From Fidelibacterota bacterium (lineage in GTDB: Bacteria > Pseudomonadota > Alphaproteobacteria > Rhodospirillales > Rhodospirillaceae), in contig CANJLF010000001.1 of NCBI GenBank assembly GCA_947475295.1, positions 1 through 64,000 on the forward strand: 64,000 nt of DNA. Direction: 5' to 3'. The position numbers and the translations under genes were made by a program. The notes beneath the pieces are model-generated. The model was given only the letters and a program-made list of their open reading frames with translations. It searched no databases and had not been told where the DNA came from. How positions within the stretch are numbered: the stretch's first letter is position 1; each line of letters begins with the position of its first letter. Shown here in pieces: positions 49,380 through 58,021 of this stretch.

Positions 49380-50183
49380 GTGATCACTGGCACTTTACTA
49401 CGTCGGTTTGCAGTCGTGTCCGCGGCCGTGCTGCTCATGGCCGCGCGCTTTGCGTCACCGGCTTCCGCCGCCGAAGTCCGCGTCATGATCTCCGGCGCCT
49501 TCACCGCCGCTTACGAGGTCCTGAAGCCCGAGTTCGAAAGGCAGACCGGCCACAAACTGATCACTATCAGCGGCCCATCCATGGGCGAGACGCCGCAAGC
49601 CATTCCCAACCGCCTTGCGCGCGGCGAAGCCGACGATATCGTCATTGTCGCCCGCAGTTCCGCCGACATGCTGGCCAAGAACGGCGCGGTTGATCCCAAA
49701 ACCGTGGTTGATCTGGTTCATTCCCAGATCGGTTTCGCCGTCAAGGCCGGCGCGCCCGTTTCTGATATCTCGACCGCCGATAAGCTCAAGGACGTGCTGC
49801 TGAAAGCCAAGTCGATTGGTTATTCGGACAGCGCCAGCGGCGTCTACGTCGGCACGCAGCTTTTTAAGAAGCTCGGCATCGAAAGCGAAGTGTCGGGCAA
49901 AGCCCACAAGATTCAGGCCACGCCGGTCGGCGAAATGATCGCCAAAGGCGAGATCGAAGTCGGCTTTCAGCAGATCAGCGAGCTAAAGCCGGTCAAGGGC
50001 ATCACGCTGGTCGGGCCGATCCCCTCGGCGGTGCAGTTGATCACGCCCTTCACGGCGGCGGTCAATTCCAAATCGCAGAACGTCGATGCGGCCAAGCAGC
50101 TGATCGCGTTCCTGACGTCGCCCAAGGCCTACGACACCATCAAGGCCACCGGCCTGCAGCCGGCGGCTCTCGCAAAGGATTAG
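49380..50183 (+). CDS. ModA-like extracellular solute-binding protein (first of a tandem pair)
   Basis: The 267-residue protein has a signal peptide (about 1-30, ASPASAAE) and a type 2 periplasmic-binding fold of the SBP_bac_11/ModA-like group (VMISGAFTAAYEVLKPEFER, then GEADDIVIVARSS and GYSDSASGVYVGTQLFKKLG). Members bind molybdate or other oxyanions or small acids. The start is GTG 49380 after GGGGAGG. There is no permease or ATPase gene nearby. It is about half identical to the next gene. Confidence 0.85.
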   Translation: MITGTLLRRFAVVSAAVLLMAARFASPASAAEVRVMISGAFTAAYEVLKPEFERQTGHKLITISGPSMGETPQAIPNRLARGEADDIVIVARSSADMLAKNGAVDPKTVVDLVHSQIGFAVKAGAPVSDISTADKLKDVLLKAKSIGYSDSASGVYVGTQLFKKLGIESEVSGKAHKIQATPVGEMIAKGEIEVGFQQISELKPVKGITLVGPIPSAVQLITPFTAAVNSKSQNVDAAKQLIAFLTSPKAYDTIKATGLQPAALAKD

Positions 50184-50217
50184 TGCTTTAACGGACTACA
50201 CAATGGAGAGGCTCGCT

Positions 50218-51003
50218 ATGATCACTCACGCACGTAAAGCCGCTGTCTTGTTTACAGCCGCACTGCTCATGGGCGCCGTGCCCGTTTCTCCGGTCTCGGC
50301 CGCGGAAATCACCGTCATGATCTCCGGCGCTATCACGCCTTCGGTCAATGCGCTGAAGGGTGAATTCGAGAAGAAGACCGGCCACAAGGTCGTCACCGTC
50401 GGCGGCGGCTCCATGGGCAATGGACCGACCACCATTCCCAATCGTCTCCGCTCCGGCCAGGCCGACGACCTCATCATCATCGCGCGTCCGTCGGTCGACG
50501 ATCTCGCCAAGGAAGGCCTGATCGATCCGAAAAGCGTCGAAGACCTGGTGATTTCCAAAATCGGCTTTGCCGTTCAGAAGGGCATGCCCGTGCCGGATAT
50601 CTCCACGCCGGAAAAATTGAAACAGGTTCTGCTGAACGCCAAGTCCATCGCCTATTCCAGCAGCGCCAGCGGCATCTATATCAAAAACGAACTCTTCAAG
50701 AAGCTCGGTATTGAGAAAGAAATCGCCACCAAGAAGATCAGCGAAAGCGGCGGCGGCGGCATTGCCAAGGGCGAAGCCGAAGTCGGCTTCCAGCAGGTCA
50801 GCGAACTGAAGGCCATCAAGGAAATCACCCTGGTCGGCCCGATTCCGGATGCCGTGCAGTTGGTCACCCCCTGGGCTGTGGGGATTTCAACCAAGGCGAA
50901 AAATCCCGAGGTCGCCAAGGAATTCATCGCCTTCATGTTCTCGCCGGAATCCACCAAGGTCATCGCCGAAACCGGTCTCGAACCCGTCAAACGCAAGAAG
51001 TAA
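50218..51003 (+). CDS. ModA-like extracellular solute-binding protein (second of a tandem pair)
   Basis: The 261-residue protein (ATG 50218, preceded by GGAGAGG) has a signal peptide ending VSPVSAAE and the same fold as its neighbour: VMISGAITPSVNALKGEFEK, GQADDLIIIARPS, AYSSSASGIYIKNELFKKLG. The pair differs mainly near the presumed ligand-contacting GPSMGETPQ (first) versus GGSMGNGPT (second), so ligands may differ. A strong terminator follows, so the two form a transcription unit without a transporter. Confidence 0.86.
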   Translation: MITHARKAAVLFTAALLMGAVPVSPVSAAEITVMISGAITPSVNALKGEFEKKTGHKVVTVGGGSMGNGPTTIPNRLRSGQADDLIIIARPSVDDLAKEGLIDPKSVEDLVISKIGFAVQKGMPVPDISTPEKLKQVLLNAKSIAYSSSASGIYIKNELFKKLGIEKEIATKKISESGGGGIAKGEAEVGFQQVSELKAIKEITLVGPIPDAVQLVTPWAVGISTKAKNPEVAKEFIAFMFSPESTKVIAETGLEPVKRKK

Positions 51004-51021
51004 AACCTCATAAGTATGCAG

Positions 51022-51062
51022 CGGGCTGGCGCGCATTTCTGCGGGCCAGCCCGTTTTTTTTT
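51022..51062 (+). terminator. Terminator after the solute-binding protein pair
   Basis: CGGGCTGGC and GCCAGCCCG pair perfectly (9 bp) with a 14-nt loop, followed by nine T. Confidence 0.93.
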
Positions 51063-51156
51063 GGGGTGTGGCGGCTAACGACACGCCCTCCCGCGCGCCG
51101 TGATGCTTTGTCTGGACGTTTGAGCCTTTCGCGTTTAGATTGATGTGGGAGGATGA

Positions 51157-53100
51157 ATGCGACCCGACGTAGGACGTAGGGGAGCAGGTCACGCGATCAT
51201 AGGAGCGCTAGCCCTCCTTCTATGCACATCCCATATCGCCTTCGCCCAGCGCGCCGGCGATAACGCCGCCGCTGCCGCCGACGATGCTTTTGGCACGCGC
51301 GTCGGCAATGAAAGCATCGGCCTCTACGGCGCCTATGACGCCCGCGGTTTCAGTCCGGCCCAGGCCGGCAACGTCCGCATCGAAGGGCTCTACTTTGATC
51401 AGCAGAGCCAGCTCAACAATCGTATCTCCGGCGGCAACACCGTACGTGTCGGCATCGGCGCGCAGTCCTATCCCTTTCCAGCGCCCACCGGTATCGCCGA
51501 CTTCAGCCTGCGGCTGCCCGGCGACCAGACGGTCACCACCGCCTATGCCGGCGTCGATGGTTACACCAGCGTCGAGCTGCAAGCCGACACGCAGATGCCG
51601 GTTATCACCGACAAGTTCAGTGTTGGCTTCGGCGCCCGATGGGGCTCTTACGAAAACGACGCCGCTGTCCGCAACAGCGGCTGGGACACCGGCGTCGTTG
51701 CCCGCTGGCGCATGGAAGACGCCGAGATCATCGGCTTCTGGGGCCGCTGGCAGGGCAACTGCTGCAAACAGCAGCCGGTGGTTTTTACAGGCGGAAATTA
51801 TTACGCGCCGCGCACGGCGCGGCGCCAGTACTTCGGCCAAGACTGGACCGGCGCGCGCGGTTTCGAACAGAACTTCGGCGCGCTCGCCCGTGTGCGCACC
51901 TGGGGCGATTGGACCCTTCGCGCCGGACTCTTCCGCTCCTCCAGCGGCACAGACTACAGCTTCGGCGATTTTATCGGCAACGTACAGCCCAACGGCGTTG
52001 GCGACCACGTCATCGTCGCGTCGCCCGCACAGCTCTTCGGCTCCTATTCCGGCGAGGTCAGGCTCTCGCGCGTGATCACCGAGGGCGACTTCCGCCATAC
52101 CATCAACATCGCGTTCCGCGGCCGCGACGTCGAACGTTACTACGGCGGCGGCGATGAATTCGATGCCGGGACGGCCCTCGTCGGGCAGCGGGTGGTGATT
52201 CCCAAACCGACCTTCACCTTCGGTCCAACCACACGCGATCACACGCGCCAGGGCACCGCCGGCGTCGCTTACGCCGTCACCTGGCTGGGCGTGGGTGATT
52301 TCGGCGTGGGCCTGCAGAAAACATTTTATCACCGCGATATCGCGCCGCCCGGCGTGTCCAGGGTTTCATCTGCGTCCAGCCCAATCCTTTACAACGCCAC
52401 GGCCAGCGTTTTTGTCAGTAAAACCTTAGCCCTCTATGCCGGCTACACCAAAGGCCTGGAGGAGTCCGGCGTCGCGCCGCCAAACGCCGCCAATCGCGGT
52501 GAAGCCATGCCCGCCAGCCTCACCACGCAAATCGACGGCGGCTTTCGCTATGTCATTACGCCGAACTTGAAGCTGATCGCGGGTTTGTTTCAGGTGGAAA
52601 AGCCCTACTACAATCTCAATGCCACAAATGTCTACGGCGCGCTCGGCGCCGTGCGCCATCGCGGCGCCGAGATTTCGTTGGCCGGCAAGATCAGCGACAG
52701 CATCAGCGTCGTCGGCGGCGTGATCTTCATTCAGCCGCGCCTCTCGGGCGAGCCCATCGACCGTGGCTTGGTAGGGCGCATCCCGCCCGGCCCCCGTCCG
52801 CGCTTTGGCCTGCTGAGCGTGACGTATCAGCCGCCCTCATGGGGCGGCTTCGCGCTGGATGCGCAGATTTAGAATGCTTCAGGCAAGACCGCCCACGCAG
52901 ACGATCTGCTTTATACGCGCCCCTGGACCGAAGTGAATCTCGGCGCGCGTTACGGCTTCAAGATTGGGGACGCGCCCGCCAGCTTGCGCGCCGTGGTGCA
53001 AAACGTCACCAATCACTTCGGCTGGAATACCGACAGCGGCGGCGCGTTTTTCCCGCGCTCGCCCAGGCGCTTTAACGCCAACATCGCCGTGGATTTTTAG
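51157..53100 (+). pseudogene. TonB-dependent receptor interrupted by an in-frame TAG
   Basis: From ATG 51157 (after GGGAGGA) the frame encodes a signal peptide, a plug domain (about 40-150) and beta-barrel strands, then stops at TAG 52870-52872 after 571 residues. The same frame continues without any further stop for 75 codons (NASGKTAHADDLLYTRPWTE, later VVQNVTNHFGWNTDSGGAFF) and ends IAVDF at TAG 53098-53100. The terminal phenylalanine is the usual outer-membrane barrel signal. The whole would be a normal 647-residue receptor. CAG to TAG is one transition. It is either a recent pseudogene, a sequencing or assembly error, or read through. Without the tail, the barrel lacks its last strands and would not insert. 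Confidence 0.85.
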
Positions 53101-53108
53101 CGGGTCTT

Positions 53109-53750
53109 TTAAGGCTTCCGCTCGGCGACACCCCGGATATCGGCGGTGATGGATGTGTTGCCGCCCTGTGGCGTAACCTGCGGCGTAAACAGCATCGGCA
53201 CGTCGTAAGTGTGGCCGCAGCCGCGGATGGTCCACATTTCGTACCAGACTTTTCCCTCTGCCGCCGGCGGTTGATCGACCCGCGTGTCGATGGCCGCGTA
53301 ATCGCGGCAGACGCCGCCCTTTTGCGCCACCGCCAGAAACGCGTACTGCACGGCGGCGCGCTGCAGGCCGATATCGGTCAGCGTCGTCCCGATCATCCCG
53401 GCGGTGAAAGCAATGTTGCTGTCCAGGCCGGGGCTCGCGAAGAAATTCAAAAGCTTGGTTGTGCCGCAGCCGGCGACCGCGTGCTGCTCCTTCCAGGAGC
53501 CGCCTGTGGGCACGCCCGCCTTGAACGTCACGGGCTGAACAAAGGTGACGCTTAAGCCTTTATCGCCGACGTCTTTGCATCCCTGAAAGGCCAGAGCCGC
53601 CGACTCATCGAAAGCGGCTTTCAAGCGCTCGGTATGCGCCGCCGAGCCGAAATACTTCGCCTGCTCCTCGTTCAACTTGTCGGCGGCGGGGGCGCTGGGC
53701 GCCGCGGCGAGTAATACCGCCGCAGTCATGAAGCGAAGCACATGAGCCAT
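53109..53750 (-). CDS. Exported protein of unknown function
   Basis: The 213-residue product has a signal peptide (about 1-22, ending APSAPAA) and four cysteines in the mature part (in FQGCKDVG, VAGCGTT, GGVCRDY and IRGCGHTY) that could form disulfides. I do not recognise a domain. It is convergent with the interrupted TonB receptor gene, 8 bp from that gene's last stop. It faces no strong promoter that I can see; the next gene upstream starts 19 bp away on the same strand, so it could be co-transcribed. Confidence 0.7.
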   Translation of the reverse strand: MAHVLRFMTAAVLLAAAPSAPAADKLNEEQAKYFGSAAHTERLKAAFDESAALAFQGCKDVGDKGLSVTFVQPVTFKAGVPTGGSWKEQHAVAGCGTTKLLNFFASPGLDSNIAFTAGMIGTTLTDIGLQRAAVQYAFLAVAQKGGVCRDYAAIDTRVDQPPAAEGKVWYEMWTIRGCGHTYDVPMLFTPQVTPQGGNTSITADIRGVAERKP

Positions 53751-53768
53751 GAAAACTCTCTCCCTTTT

Positions 53769-54524
53769 TTAGGCCCGCTGCGGCGCCAACCACGCCGGCA
53801 GTTGCCGGTAAGCCATATGCACGTTGCCGCTAAAATGGTGAACGGTGCAGCCGAACTTCTCAAACATAACCTTAAGCGCCGCCTTGGTGTAGATCGTGAT
53901 GTGACCGTTGCGCGGAGCGATGTACCAGGCGTGGATGGCGCGCGGCGGCAATTCGTCTGCCGTCAACGTCGAGAATATCAGCACGCCTTTGGAGTCCAGC
54001 AAACGCAAGGCGTCTTCAGCCGTCGCCAGCGGCGTCGGCGTATGTTCGAACACCTCGAAGCAGGTTACGACGTCGAAGAGCGCACCCTGCGGCAAAGCCG
54101 CCGATGTCATGGGGTCCCAGCTGGCGGCGGCGACGCCTTTGCCGCGCAGCAGCTCAGCCGTTCGTCCCGCGCCGCCGCCGTAATCCAGCACCTTCAACGG
54201 CCCCGCCTGTTTGATGAAATTGAAGACCATGTCGGCCAGCAGCTGCGGGCGGATCTCGGCGTATTCCGGATCAACGCGGGCATAGTCGGCGTTATAAATG
54301 TGCTCCTGAAAGTCAGCGTGGGTCCATTCATCGAAGGCCCGCGAGAAAATCAGGCCGCAGTTTTCGCAGCGGTAATAATAAACCGGAACGCCCGAGAGCA
54401 CCGGAAAGACGTTCTCCCGCTCCAGGCAGTTTTTGTTGAAATCCACAACGCCATAAAGCGACGCCGGACCATCGCAGATCTTGCACGATGTTTCTGGGCC
54501 GCTGACGTGGAGGCTCTTGAGCAT
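53769..54524 (-). CDS. SAM-dependent methyltransferase with N-terminal zinc-ribbon-like cysteines
   Basis: The 251-residue protein has an N-terminal CxxC pair (Cys14, Cys17) and another (Cys53, Cys56) forming a zinc-ribbon-like module, then a class I methyltransferase domain with VLDYGGGAGRTAELLRGKG and VVTCFEVFEHTPTP. This arrangement occurs in methyltransferases linked to sugar or surface polysaccharide modification, but here no glycosyltransferases surround it. Substrate unknown. Confidence 0.82.
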   Translation of the reverse strand: MLKSLHVSGPETSCKICDGPASLYGVVDFNKNCLERENVFPVLSGVPVYYYRCENCGLIFSRAFDEWTHADFQEHIYNADYARVDPEYAEIRPQLLADMVFNFIKQAGPLKVLDYGGGAGRTAELLRGKGVAAASWDPMTSAALPQGALFDVVTCFEVFEHTPTPLATAEDALRLLDSKGVLIFSTLTADELPPRAIHAWYIAPRNGHITIYTKAALKVMFEKFGCTVHHFSGNVHMAYRQLPAWLAPQRA

Positions 54525-54549
54525 GTCTGCAGCCTATTCTCCGCCCGAG

Positions 54550-54640
54550 TGGTGCCCGCTCCCGGACTTGAACCGGGACGGCCCGATAAAAGGCCTACGG
54601 ATTTTAAGTCCGTTGCGTCTACCAATTCCGCCAAGCGGGC
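54550..54640 (-). tRNA. tRNA-Leu (anticodon UAA), CCA encoded
   Basis: Read on the minus strand, the transcript starts GCCCGCTTGGCGGAATTGGT, has an anticodon arm ACGGA-CTTAAAA-TCCGT with anticodon TAA, a long variable arm (class II tRNA), a T arm with GGTTCAAGTCC, an acceptor 3' strand AGCGGGC, discriminator A and CCA. All stems pair. It lies in the gap between two methyltransferase genes. Confidence 0.96.
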
Positions 54641-54710
54641 ACGAGGATGAACATAGGGTAAGCGCGGCGCCACCCTAACGGTCCGGGCGCGCGAGAGCAA
54701 CGGCGCGTCG

Positions 54711-55532
54711 TTAGGTTTTGGTGAGGTTGAAGGCCATGAACGGCGCGACGAGGCGCAGTCCCGGGACCTCCAGCAACCGTGTCAGGCCAAACCGATAAAA
54801 TAGTTTGGCGATGCCGGCCAAACTGCGCTGACGCTCGGCGAATTCCGGGTCTGTAAAAAGGCGCTGGAACATGCGGCGCATAATGGTGTCGTCACTGTAA
54901 AGGCTGAGACCCTGGGCCCGCGCGTAGCTCAAGACCTCGCGTTTTTTTACAAAATTCAGTGAAGCCCAAAGCCCCGCATAATCGCGGTCGCGTTCATACC
55001 GGTCGATGGCGTGCGCAAAAAGACGGCGGGTGAGGGGCTTGTTGAGCGTGATGGGAATGCGGAAATGGGGCTCCCACGGAAATGCATAGTTCGGGCAAAG
55101 AATGACCGAGGTGCCCCCGGGCGCCAGCCACTGGTGGGTGCGCGTCAGATATTCCCGCCAGGACGCAACGTGCTCAAAAACATTGACCGAGAAGACGAGA
55201 TCATAAGGAGTCGTCGGCGCAAACGCTTCATACCCACAGCGGTAAATAGCGAGGTTCGCGCGTGCGGCGATGATCGCCAACGGCGCTTCGGTTTTTCCAA
55301 ACCCAGAGTCCACAGGTTCTATGCCTTCGAAACGACAATTGGGAAAACGAGTTTGCAGCAGGCCCAGCAGCAAACCAGGGCCGCTGCCGATCTCTAAGCA
55401 GCGCAGAGCTGTGTTGCCGCGCTTGGACAAGAGGCGTGTGACGACGCGGGCAATCTCCGAAAACCCAAATTCGGCCTCTTCCCGGCAGAGTTTGAAGTAG
55501 TCTTCATCACCAAAGGCGTCGCTAAAATTCAT
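54711..55532 (-). CDS. Class I SAM-dependent methyltransferase
   Basis: The 273-residue protein has the SAM motif LEIGSGPGLLLGLLQTRFPN (about 46-65) and DLVFSVNVFEHVASW (about 110-124), typical of class I small-molecule methyltransferases. The C-terminal third is helical and of unknown role. Substrate unknown. It is separated from the other methyltransferase by tRNA-Leu and is not closely similar to it. Confidence 0.82.
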   Translation of the reverse strand: MNFSDAFGDEDYFKLCREEAEFGFSEIARVVTRLLSKRGNTALRCLEIGSGPGLLLGLLQTRFPNCRFEGIEPVDSGFGKTEAPLAIIAARANLAIYRCGYEAFAPTTPYDLVFSVNVFEHVASWREYLTRTHQWLAPGGTSVILCPNYAFPWEPHFRIPITLNKPLTRRLFAHAIDRYERDRDYAGLWASLNFVKKREVLSYARAQGLSLYSDDTIMRRMFQRLFTDPEFAERQRSLAGIAKLFYRFGLTRLLEVPGLRLVAPFMAFNLTKT

Positions 55533-55568
55533 GCGTTATATCATTTCGCCGTCTTCAAATTGCCGTCT

Positions 55569-56372
55569 TCAAATTGTGGGCCGCACCGCGCCGGCGAGGC
55601 CGTCGACAATCTTGGTGAGCTGCGAGGTTTCCTGATCGAGGCGGTCGATAGCCACGTCGTCGAACAGCGGCTCGCCCGCCAGCCAACGTTCTTCGCTGTC
55701 GGCCTGGGCCAGGGCGATCTGCAAGGCGTGCGTCAGCTCGTAATTGCGGTGGGGCAATCCGGCCAGCACCATGGCGGCGCGCATCATGATAATGATGTAG
55801 GACCGCAAGCTGCCCAGGCTGGGCGGCGCGGTGAAGGGAATGCTGCTGCCCTTCAGGAAAATCAGCTCGCAGGTTTTCAAGGACGTCGACAGCACGGCGC
55901 GGCACACCACCGGCCGATGCAGATATTCCGAACAGGCGTGGTTATCCAGGATCGGGCAGTTGACGCGATCGATCTCGCGTTGCAGCTGCGGCATGGCTTT
56001 GGCCCTTGCCGCCGCAGCGATGACGCGCGCATGAGTCATGCCCTTGCCGCGTACGGCCTGGGCCAGGCGAAATACCTCCGGCAGCGATGTGCTGACATAG
56101 GTTGTGCAACAGTGCGAACATCCGCGCGCGCAGGCCACCGGTTCCTTGACATAGTGATGCAAGTTGACGTCGATCAGCACTTCGGCAAAAGCCGCCATGC
56201 GGCTGGCGCGATCCTTGACGGCGCTGTCCTGCAGTATCAAGGCCATGTGCCGGGTATTGGCCTGAACCGCGCGGGCATTGTTGCCCGCCAGCTCAAAGGG
56301 CTTGCCGATGAGCTCGGCATCGTCTTTCAAAAGCTGCTGGCGGATGGAGATGTCCAGGCGTTCCATGGTCAC
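55569..56372 (-). CDS. YkgJ-type cysteine-cluster protein (second of a tandem pair)
   Basis: The 267-residue protein has CARGCSHCC (Cys81, 85, 88, 89) and a second set at Cys139, 147, 157 and 168 (CPILDNHACSEY and CRAVLSTSLKTC), the metal-binding pattern of the YkgJ/UPF0153 family. An ATG two codons downstream (56366) is an alternative start. It starts 3 bp after the stop of the paralogous gene. Function of the family is unknown; the clusters probably bind zinc or an iron-sulfur centre. Confidence 0.85.
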   Translation of the reverse strand: MTMERLDISIRQQLLKDDAELIGKPFELAGNNARAVQANTRHMALILQDSAVKDRASRMAAFAEVLIDVNLHHYVKEPVACARGCSHCCTTYVSTSLPEVFRLAQAVRGKGMTHARVIAAAARAKAMPQLQREIDRVNCPILDNHACSEYLHRPVVCRAVLSTSLKTCELIFLKGSSIPFTAPPSLGSLRSYIIIMMRAAMVLAGLPHRNYELTHALQIALAQADSEERWLAGEPLFDDVAIDRLDQETSQLTKIVDGLAGAVRPTI

Positions 56373-56375
56373 ACC

Positions 56376-57170
56376 TTAAAGCGTTGGCCGGATATTTTCG
56401 ACCAGCGCGTGGGTCATGGCCCCGAGGCTCGATGGCTTGAGGTCGGCTTCGTCCACCGGCACGCCGGCGAAAAGAGCCTCGCCCGCCAGCCAGCGCTCCT
56501 CGGCGTCGGGCTCCCTCAAGGCCACGGCCAGGGCCTGGTTCATCTCAAAATGCACATGTGAAAGCCCGCTCAGCATCAACGAGGCCTGCAATATGGCCAC
56601 AGCATAGACGCGGACATCCGTGGTGCCGTCGGTGAAGGGGAAGGACTCGCCGCTGTTCTCCTCAAAAATCCGCAAGCAGGTTTCAAGGGACTTTGACAAT
56701 ACGGCGCGGCAGGCCAGGGGCCGCGTCATATATTCGGAGCAGACTTTGTCCCGCAGGATCGGGCAGATCACGCGGTTCACCTCGCGCGCGCCCTGCGCGA
56801 TGCCGGCCGAGACTGTCGCGGCTTCGGCGACTCGCGCGGACTTCTCCGCCTGACCGCGCATCGCGTGCGCGACGCGCAGGACTTCCGGAATGGTCACGCT
56901 GACATAGGTTTTGCAGCAGTAATAGCAGCCCTTCGTGCAGGCCGCGGGCTTCGCGTCCTGCTTCATCATGGTGCTGTCGAGCAACTGTGCGGCGAAGGTG
57001 GCCGCCTTGCTCGCGCGCCGCTTGACGCCGGTATCCAGCAGCATGAGCGTGAGATGGCGTGTGTTGGCCTGAACGGTACGGATGTCGGAGAGATCGATCG
57101 CCTTGCCGATCCAGGCCTGATCTTCCTTCAAGAGCTGCCGGCGTTTGGCGCGGTCCAGCCGCTCCTGCAT
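56376..57170 (-). CDS. YkgJ-type cysteine-cluster protein (first of a tandem pair)
   Basis: The 264-residue protein (ATG 57170; the upstream frame to 57248 overlaps a divergent gene) has CTKGCYYCC and CPILRDKVCSEY, CRAVLSKSLETC, identical in spacing to its neighbour. The two share an N-terminal helix QANTRHLTLMLLDTGVKRRA and the C-terminal NIRPTL / AVRPTI ending. They look like an in-place duplication retained as an operon. Confidence 0.86.
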   Translation of the reverse strand: MQERLDRAKRRQLLKEDQAWIGKAIDLSDIRTVQANTRHLTLMLLDTGVKRRASKAATFAAQLLDSTMMKQDAKPAACTKGCYYCCKTYVSVTIPEVLRVAHAMRGQAEKSARVAEAATVSAGIAQGAREVNRVICPILRDKVCSEYMTRPLACRAVLSKSLETCLRIFEENSGESFPFTDGTTDVRVYAVAILQASLMLSGLSHVHFEMNQALAVALREPDAEERWLAGEALFAGVPVDEADLKPSSLGAMTHALVENIRPTL

Positions 57171-57247
57171 CGTTCGTCCCCAACTAGGTCCCTGCCTTGA
57201 TCTTACGGGCGGGATGGGGCAGGAGTAAACCTCACCTAGGACGCGCA

Positions 57248-58021
57248 ATGCCCAATCCCGCCGCCGTCGCCATCACCGCCGAGGAAATTCTGGCCCGCGT
57301 GCTTTACCGCGACGGCCTCGTGCTGGTCATCGATAAACCCGCCGGCATGCCGGTTCACGCCGGCTTCGGCGGGGGTGCGAATTTGGAGCAGTCCTTTGTG
57401 CATCTCACCTTCGGGTTGCCGCGTCCGCCTTCGCTCGCCCATCGCCTCGACCGCGATACATCCGGCTGCCTCGTTCTCGGGCGCCATACCAAGGCGCTGC
57501 GCGATCTTGGGAAAATGTTCGAGGACGGCAGCGTGCGCAAAACCTATTGGGCGTTGGTCGACGGCGTGCCTAAAAATCCCGAGGGCCGCATCAAACTGGC
57601 CTTGAGCAAACTCGGCAACGGCCCGGGCTGGAAAATGAAGGCCGATCCGGCGGGACAAGAGGCTATCACCGACTACAAAGTGCGCGGTGTCGCCGAAACC
57701 CCGCGCGGGCCGCGCGCGTGGATCGAGCTTCATCCCCACACCGGCCGCACCCACCAGATCCGCGTCCATTGTGCCGAGATGGGCTGCCCTGTCGTCGGCG
57801 ACAATGTCTATGGCCGCATGCCGACCACAGAACCGCTGATGCTGCATGCGCGCGGCATCGCGCTGCCGCTGCATCCCAAACGCGAGCCGATCCGCGTGCG
57901 CGCGCCGGTGCCCGAACATATGCGCGACGATCTGGCGGCTTGCGGCTTTACGGGCGACAAAAGCGGCGACAAGAATCTTGAAAACGAGATTCCCAAGTCA
58001 GAAGTCAAAAAATCAAAGTAA
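57248..58021 (+). CDS. RluA-family pseudouridine synthase
   Basis: The 257-residue protein has the RluA active-site motif HRLDRDTSG with the catalytic Asp, plus GRTHQIRVHCAEMG near the C terminus. It isomerises uridine in rRNA or tRNA; there is no N-terminal S4 domain, so it resembles RluA/TruC rather than RluD. ATG 57248 starts the conserved part. Its 3' end overlaps the convergent MoCF-domain gene by 9 bp. Confidence 0.92.
   Translation: MPNPAAVAITAEEILARVLYRDGLVLVIDKPAGMPVHAGFGGGANLEQSFVHLTFGLPRPPSLAHRLDRDTSGCLVLGRHTKALRDLGKMFEDGSVRKTYWALVDGVPKNPEGRIKLALSKLGNGPGWKMKADPAGQEAITDYKVRGVAETPRGPRAWIELHPHTGRTHQIRVHCAEMGCPVVGDNVYGRMPTTEPLMLHARGIALPLHPKREPIRVRAPVPEHMRDDLAACGFTGDKSGDKNLENEIPKSEVKKSK

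Noticed and set aside
52870-52872. TAG as pyrrolysine codon
   Set aside because: Pyrrolysine use is confined to a few methylamine enzymes; a TonB receptor is not a likely case and no pyl genes are in the window.
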